Positions 40,303-42,113 of a DNA stretch of 42,113 bases are shown piece after piece. The notes under the pieces were generated by a model, which searched no databases, was not told the DNA's origin, and was given only the letters and a program-made list of their open reading frames with translations. Position numbers and translations under genes: made by a program. Position 1 is the stretch's first letter. Every line of letters starts with the position of its first letter. The stretch covers positions 1 through 42,113 of the forward strand of contig JAHYJP010000012.1 of NCBI GenBank assembly GCA_019429055.1. Direction: 5' to 3'. The DNA comes from Bacteroidales bacterium (GTDB lineage Bacteria > Bacteroidota > Bacteroidia > Bacteroidales > UBA7960).

Positions 40303-41232
40303 ATGATGTCAGCAGAAAAAGTAATTGAGGTAAAATCACTGCATAAACGTTTTAAAACCGTTCATGCAGTAAATAACATTTCTTTTGAACTTGAGCGTGG
40401 AGATATTTTTGCATTTTTAGGACCCAACGGAGCCGGTAAAACCACCACTTTGCGCATACTCCTTGATATTATCAAAGCCGACCAGGGAGAAATCCTCTGG
40501 AATTTAAACGGCAATCAAAATAATTTGCCCGACTCATCTCTTATAGGTTATTTACCAGAAGAGAGAGGTCTCTATACAGACTTGCCCGTTTTGAGAAGCT
40601 TGGTTTACCTGGCATCTATAAGAGGCATGGAATCTGCAAAAGCACACGCTGCCGCCATGGAGTGGCTTGATCGCATGGGCCTGGCAGACCGAGCCAAAGA
40701 GAAACTGCAAACACTTTCAAAAGGAAATCAGCAGAAAGTGCAGTTTATAGCATCCATAGTGCATAAACCTGCCTTTGCAATTCTTGACGAACCTTTCTCA
40801 GGTCTTGACCCTTTGAATCAGGAACTATTTATTGAATACATCCGTGAACTTAATGCCCAGGGGTGTACTGTTTTACTAAGCTCCCACCAGATGCAATTGG
40901 TAGAAAAAATTGCCCGGAAGATTTTTCTTATCAATCATGGTAAGGAACTGTATAAAGGGAGTCTTTCGGGAATTTACAATGCATTTGGACTGCAACATAC
41001 GCTGGAGCTTAGTTTTGAAGGCGAAGTTCCTATGGAGCAAATTAAAAAAATCAAAGGTACAGAATTGGTATCCGGAACTGATTCTTCCGGAGTCAGAGTC
41101 GTTTTCAATGCAGAAAAAAAACTTCCGGAAATTATGAAAGACTTCTCGACACTGGATGGTATCACAAATATCAAAAGTCAGAATTCCAGTCTCCATGATA
41201 TTTTTCTGGAACTGGTTAAAAATAAAAGCTAA
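40303..41232 (+). CDS. ABC-2 exporter ATP-binding protein, second cassette
   Basis: The 309-residue protein starts at ATG 40303, or at the next codon, also ATG. It contains Walker A GPNGAGKTTTLRIL, the Q-loop IGYLPEERGLYTDLPV, signature LSKGNQQKVQFI, Walker B AFAILDEPFSGLD and the switch SSHQMQLVEKI. The PEERGLY motif and the ~80-residue C-terminal extension (LSFEGEVPMEQIKKIKGTEL...) resemble the YhaQ/EcsA-like group of ABC-2 exporter ATPases. The substrate is unknown. It directly precedes a permease gene at 41251 and follows the NatAB-like pair, making two consecutive ATPase-permease units in one direction. Confidence 0.92.
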   Translation: MMSAEKVIEVKSLHKRFKTVHAVNNISFELERGDIFAFLGPNGAGKTTTLRILLDIIKADQGEILWNLNGNQNNLPDSSLIGYLPEERGLYTDLPVLRSLVYLASIRGMESAKAHAAAMEWLDRMGLADRAKEKLQTLSKGNQQKVQFIASIVHKPAFAILDEPFSGLDPLNQELFIEYIRELNAQGCTVLLSSHQMQLVEKIARKIFLINHGKELYKGSLSGIYNAFGLQHTLELSFEGEVPMEQIKKIKGTELVSGTDSSGVRVVFNAEKKLPEIMKDFSTLDGITNIKSQNSSLHDIFLELVKNKS

Positions 41233-41250
41233 ATACCAAAAAAGTTTATT

Positions 41251-42113
41251 ATGAATTACAAATATTTGAGGCAGGTTCTCACTGTAACACTTTGGGAGTA
41301 TAAACGTTTTTTTAAACTTCGCAATGAATTATTGGGTATCCTTATTTTGTTGTTATTTGGTTTTGCAGGTGGCAGTATCGCAAGCTTTTTTGGCAGGGAA
41401 TCAAATAAAAAAACCGAGATAACAATATTTGAAAATGCATCTGAGAAATTGCGAAATTCTCTTGCCGGTTCTTTTAATATTATTGAAATATCTCCTGATG
41501 AAAAGAATCGTTTTACAGAAACCATGAAAGCTGAAAAAGAAGGGATGCTCTTGTGGGAAACAAATGATGGTTTTGTTCTTCTGGCCTACAAAAAGCCACG
41601 AAATATGAACATCCTGCAAAATAGTCTGAATGAATACACAATGTTTAATGCGCTGATAGAGAAAAACATTTCAGCAGAAGATTTCGGCTTTGTAATGCAG
41701 CCTGCAACTATTGAAAGTCAATACATATTTGAACCTCAAAGCAGGGACAGACGAATTCTGGCAGGTTTTTTTGCCGGACTTATGATCATGGCAGTTTTTC
41801 TGGGTTTTGCCTATCAGTTTACAGCCATAACCGGAGAAAAACAGTTGAAAATAACTGAGCAAATCGTATCTGCAATCAAGCCGCAAGTATGGATGGACGG
41901 CAAAATACTTGGCATTACACTTACCGGTTTGTCATCCATGCTAACCTATCTGGTGCTTGGTTCACTGGTAACAGCCATTTACTTTCAATATACCGGAGCC
42001 ACTGCAGCGCGTGTAATTTCTATTTTGCATTTGCCCTCCATAATCCTGTTCTTTGCTTTTACCATGATGGGAATTCTGATGTGGAATTCAATTATGGCGG
42101 CCCTGGCTTCTGC
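41251..42113 (+). CDS. ABC-2 exporter permease, second cassette, cut by window edge
   Basis: The frame opens at ATG 41251 and runs off the right edge after 287 codons. Its N-terminus (MNYKYLRQVLTVTLWEYKRF) leads into a TM segment (about residues 31-50, ELLGILILLLFGFAGGSIAS). A soluble extracytoplasmic domain spans about 50-165, and then TM segments begin with ILAGFFAGLMIMAVFLGFAY. The loop ITGEKQLKITEQIVSAIKPQ corresponds to the TGEKE...E motif of ABC-2/NatB-type permeases. It is the partner of the ATPase gene 18 bp upstream. The C-terminus, with the remaining TM segments, is not in the window. Confidence 0.9.
   Translation, partial: MNYKYLRQVLTVTLWEYKRFFKLRNELLGILILLLFGFAGGSIASFFGRESNKKTEITIFENASEKLRNSLAGSFNIIEISPDEKNRFTETMKAEKEGMLLWETNDGFVLLAYKKPRNMNILQNSLNEYTMFNALIEKNISAEDFGFVMQPATIESQYIFEPQSRDRRILAGFFAGLMIMAVFLGFAYQFTAITGEKQLKITEQIVSAIKPQVWMDGKILGITLTGLSSMLTYLVLGSLVTAIYFQYTGATAARVISILHLPSIILFFAFTMMGILMWNSIMAALAS

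Overview
The window is a piece of a Bacteroidota chromosome, probably Bacteroidales or Marinilabiliales-like; I would not go below order. The evidence is type IX secretion (T9SS) C-terminal sorting domains on four proteins, a TonB of the Bacteroidota type, a DUF6029 protein, Omp28-type thioredoxin-fold proteins, ~800-residue FtsX/MacB permeases, several TAnnTTTG promoter -7 boxes, and few recognisable Shine-Dalgarno sites. I see no tRNA, rRNA, CRISPR array, phage gene or transposase.

Layout. 1-2500 (minus): start of a 4-alpha-glucanotransferase (cut by the window edge) and an SLC45/GPH-like MFS sugar transporter, together a maltodextrin-use unit. 2719-4883 (minus): a CBS-pair protein followed by a one-POTRA BamA/TamA-like barrel; pdxJ is divergent from them. 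5956-11765: an esterase, an S9 oligopeptidase, a TonB protein (minus), a second esterase and a TPR lipoprotein. 11825-12478 (minus): a nucleoside-diphosphate-sugar-epimerase-like oxidoreductase.

12548-19635 (minus) is the most distinctive block. It encodes an exported redox set: an Omp28-like T9SS cargo of 821 aa, an Omp28-like T9SS cargo of 457 aa, a TlpA-like thioredoxin, a DUF6029 outer-membrane protein and an Omp28-like lipoprotein. Four of these carry a CxxC pair. A small T9SS cargo (also with CxxC) and a 1209-aa secreted lysyl-endopeptidase-like protease with four InlB-B-like repeats follow on the plus strand.

24584-31589 (minus) is a MacAB/FtsX-type export operon: membrane-fusion adaptor, ATPase and two large permeases. 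Upstream of it are a plausible sigma54 -24/-12 element and a palindromic enhancer-like site. A soluble multi-GAF/PAS histidine kinase is divergent. 35104-37275: an LpoB-like lipoprotein and a COG3014 TPR lipoprotein, both probably cell-envelope proteins. 37345-end: mazG, then two tandem ABC-2 export cassettes, the last permease cut by the window edge.

A dispersed palindromic element of ~130-145 bp occurs twice, at 24433-24559 and 35703-35847. Both copies lie directly after a gene end and could act as terminators.
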